From contig JAHDDP010000007.1 of the NCBI GenBank assembly GCA_020629285.1, forward strand, positions 1-64,000: a stretch of DNA of 64,000 nucleotides, in the 5' to 3' direction. This stretch comes from Maribacter sp. (GTDB taxonomy: Bacteria > Bacteroidota > Bacteroidia > Flavobacteriales > Flavobacteriaceae). Shown piece after piece: positions 62,210 through 64,000 of the stretch. The notes below the pieces were generated by a model. That model saw nothing but the letters and a program-made list of their open reading frames with translations. It searched no databases and had not been told where the DNA came from. A program made the position numbers and the translations under genes. Within the stretch, counting starts at the first letter, position 1. Each line of letters opens with the position of its first letter.

Positions 62210-63721
62210 ATGGATTTTAAGTTTTGCCTTTACTTCATTTTATTATGTTCGCTTTTTTCGTGTAATACTGAAAAGCCTTCTAGAGAAGTTGTTCTTTACA
62301 ATAGCTATTGCGCTAGCTGTCATGTTGCTCCAGATATTCAATCATTACCTAAACATATTTGGCAAGATTATGTTTTACCAGAAATGGGAGCTAGAATGGG
62401 TATTATTACACCAGAAAAACATCCCTACTACAAATTACCTTTTCATGAACAGATTGCTGTAATAAAAACAGGTGTATATCCTTCAAAACCATTGATACCT
62501 ATAGAAAATTGGTACTTATTACAAAAGTATATTATTGAGCTTGGACCAGATAGTTTAAATAATGACAATGCCATTGTAGAAAGTACATCGCTATCTCAAT
62601 TTAAAACCAAGCCCATTAGTCTTGATAGTATTGGAGGTAGCTTAATTACCTACATAAAAATAGAGGACGATTCAAAAAATATAATTACGGGTACTCGTAA
62701 CGGACAGTTAAACGAGTTTAACCTCAATACAAAAACTTCTAAGTTATTAGGAGATTTTAATTCTGCCATAATTGATGCTAGAATACTTAACGATAGTATT
62801 TATGTCACAAATATGGGAAAGATGGATCCTAATGAAATCCCAAGAGGGCAATCTGTAGTACGCCATGGTAATGCTACCGCTGTTTTGCAAGATTCATTAC
62901 ATAGACCCGTACATACCATGTATTCTGATTTGAACAATGACGGAAATGAAGAAATTGTTATCAGCGAATTTGGAGATTTAAAAGGGAAACTGACTTTACT
63001 GAAAAAGGATAATTATGGTTTTTATAAAGAAAGAACGCTTTTAGATTTACCAGGTACATTAAGGGTAATACCTAAGGATATGAATAAGGATGGCAAAGAT
63101 GATTTAGTGGTCATGGTGTCGCAAGGTGATGAGGCTGTTTATATTTTATATCAAGAGGATAACTTAGAATTTACAGCCGAGAAGGTAATACGCTTTAGTC
63201 CGGTTTACGGTTCTAGCTGGTTTGAATTAGTAGATTATAATGGTGATGGATTTGATGATATCATTACCGTAAACGGCGATAATGCCGATAGATCATTTGT
63301 AAACAAACCATACCACGGTATGCGTATTCATATGAACGACGGTGAAAATAATTTTGAGGAAACCTATTTTCATCCTTTAAATGGCGCAACACGAGTAATA
63401 GCAAATGATTTTGATCAAGATGGTGATTTAGATTTGGCTCTCTTAGCTACTTTTCCTGACTATGAAAACCATCCTGAATATAATTTCGTGTATTTAGAGA
63501 ATATAAACACTGAGCAATACCAATTTAAGCAGCAGCACTTTAACGACATTAAAATGGGGAGGTGGTTCTTAATGGATGCTGCTGATATTGATGCGGATGG
63601 TGATGAAGATATCGTTTTAAGTTCACTTACTTTTTCTTTTACGCCTGTACCAGAATATTTAGAAAAAGCTTGGAAAGAAAGTAAGACCGATCTTTTAATT
63701 TTAGAAAATAAGCTACATTAG
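62210..63721 (+). CDS. Cytochrome c / VCBS-repeat lipoprotein
   Basis: A 503-residue lipoprotein (Cys18). Just after the lipid anchor lies a mono-haem site, Cys34-Ala-Ser-Cys37-His38, with Met59 or Met63 as possible axial ligand in EMGARMG. Then follows a VCBS/FG-GAP beta-propeller (about 120-500) with calcium-binding loops such as DLNNDGNEE, DMNKDGKDD, DYNGDGFDD, DFDQDGDLD and DIDADGDED. Such fusions are typical of Bacteroidota and may transfer electrons at the outer membrane. A 3D-domain gene starts 5 nt downstream. Confidence 0.83.
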   Translation: MDFKFCLYFILLCSLFSCNTEKPSREVVLYNSYCASCHVAPDIQSLPKHIWQDYVLPEMGARMGIITPEKHPYYKLPFHEQIAVIKTGVYPSKPLIPIENWYLLQKYIIELGPDSLNNDNAIVESTSLSQFKTKPISLDSIGGSLITYIKIEDDSKNIITGTRNGQLNEFNLNTKTSKLLGDFNSAIIDARILNDSIYVTNMGKMDPNEIPRGQSVVRHGNATAVLQDSLHRPVHTMYSDLNNDGNEEIVISEFGDLKGKLTLLKKDNYGFYKERTLLDLPGTLRVIPKDMNKDGKDDLVVMVSQGDEAVYILYQEDNLEFTAEKVIRFSPVYGSSWFELVDYNGDGFDDIITVNGDNADRSFVNKPYHGMRIHMNDGENNFEETYFHPLNGATRVIANDFDQDGDLDLALLATFPDYENHPEYNFVYLENINTEQYQFKQQHFNDIKMGRWFLMDAADIDADGDEDIVLSSLTFSFTPVPEYLEKAWKESKTDLLILENKLH

Positions 63722-63726
63722 TAGGT

Positions 63727-64000
63727 ATGATAAAAAAATCTTCCATTATAATAATCTTGATAATAGCTTTAAGCTGTTCAGAGAAACCTATGGATGATAA
63801 GTATAATTGGGTTCCTATTAATGTTACCGCAACTGCATATAATTCCCTGCCATATCAAACGTCTTATGAACACCCAGCTATTACTGCATGGGGAGATTCT
63901 ATTAAACCCGGTCAAAAATGGATTGCTGTTTCTAGAGATTTATTAAAGAAAGGATTAAGCTATAATACCATGGTGAAGATAGATACCTTTGAGGGTATAT
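63727..64000 (+). CDS. 3D-domain lipoprotein, truncated by the window end
   Basis: ATG at 63727 opens a lipoprotein signal (SIIIILIIALSCSEKP), then a 3D-type (Asp-Asp-Asp) domain start: NVTATAYNSLPYQT, TAWGDSIKPGQKWIAVSRDLL and MVKIDTF. The domain is named for three acidic residues that form a lytic-transglycosylase-like pocket in MltA-related proteins. The 3' end runs off the window, so the catalytic Asp part is not seen. It is 5 nt downstream of the cytochrome/VCBS gene and likely cotranscribed. Confidence 0.75.
   Translation, partial: MIKKSSIIIILIIALSCSEKPMDDKYNWVPINVTATAYNSLPYQTSYEHPAITAWGDSIKPGQKWIAVSRDLLKKGLSYNTMVKIDTFEGI

Overview
The window looks like a chromosome segment from a marine flavobacterium (Bacteroidota, Flavobacteriaceae; Maribacter/Zobellia-like by feel, which is inference). 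Supporting signs are low GC, TAnnTTTG-type -7 promoter elements, few Shine-Dalgarno sequences, a short Bacteroidota-type RpoD, many short-signal lipoproteins, a PL7 alginate lyase, a YaiO-type outer-membrane barrel, and families such as DUF6155, DUF2911, DUF2452 and DUF2461. No rRNA, tRNA, CRISPR array, prophage or intact insertion sequence was seen.

Layout: (1) 1-8.9 kb: two surface lipoproteins, an OmpR-type two-component system, a divergent TruA, CorA and small membrane or secreted proteins. (2) 8.9-13.8 kb: a cysE-cysM pair, a DUF2461 protein, an acyl-CoA thioesterase and a lipoprotein dipeptidase. (3) 13.9-24.9 kb: a compact co-directional locus of soluble hybrid histidine kinase, response regulator, membrane HEAT protein, processive-type GT2, LtaS/OpgB-like transferase with TPR tail and YaiO barrel, met tail-to-tail by a secreted protein joining an ILEI/FAM3-like domain to an atypical GDPD domain. 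I read this as an uncharacterised envelope-glycan system. (4) 24.9-26.5 kb: a gene-poor stretch with operator-like symmetry and two tandem 32- and 33-codon ORFs encoding related miniproteins, then rpoD. (5) 26.6-33.6 kb: DUF6155, a GhrA-like reductase, an SF2 helicase, a large membrane alpha/beta hydrolase and a glycosyltransferase.

(6) 33.8-42.3 kb: an accessory region with a convergent type II restriction-modification pair, dispersed intergenic repeats, a TlpA-like lipoprotein, two PLP enzymes of sulfur metabolism, RidA and two Crp/Fnr-like regulators. (7) 42.3-45.2 kb: thiamine salvage operon thiM-thiE-tenA-thiD. (8) 45.4-55.4 kb: a lipoprotein, the alginate lyase, then a leftward redox/detoxification cluster with an AraC regulator. 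Two genes in this cluster are broken: a quinone oxidoreductase by a one-base frameshift and an MsrQ-like membrane protein by an in-frame TGA. (9) 55.5-64 kb: D-lactate dehydrogenase, DUF2911, SDR, PAP2 phosphatase, MenB, a serine hydrolase, DUF2452, a cytochrome c/VCBS lipoprotein and a truncated 3D-domain lipoprotein.

The strongest candidates for something undescribed are the glycan locus with its ILEI-GDPD neighbour and the tandem miniproteins beside rpoD. Two dispersed repeat families, one apparently supplying the start of a glycosyltransferase gene, are also notable.
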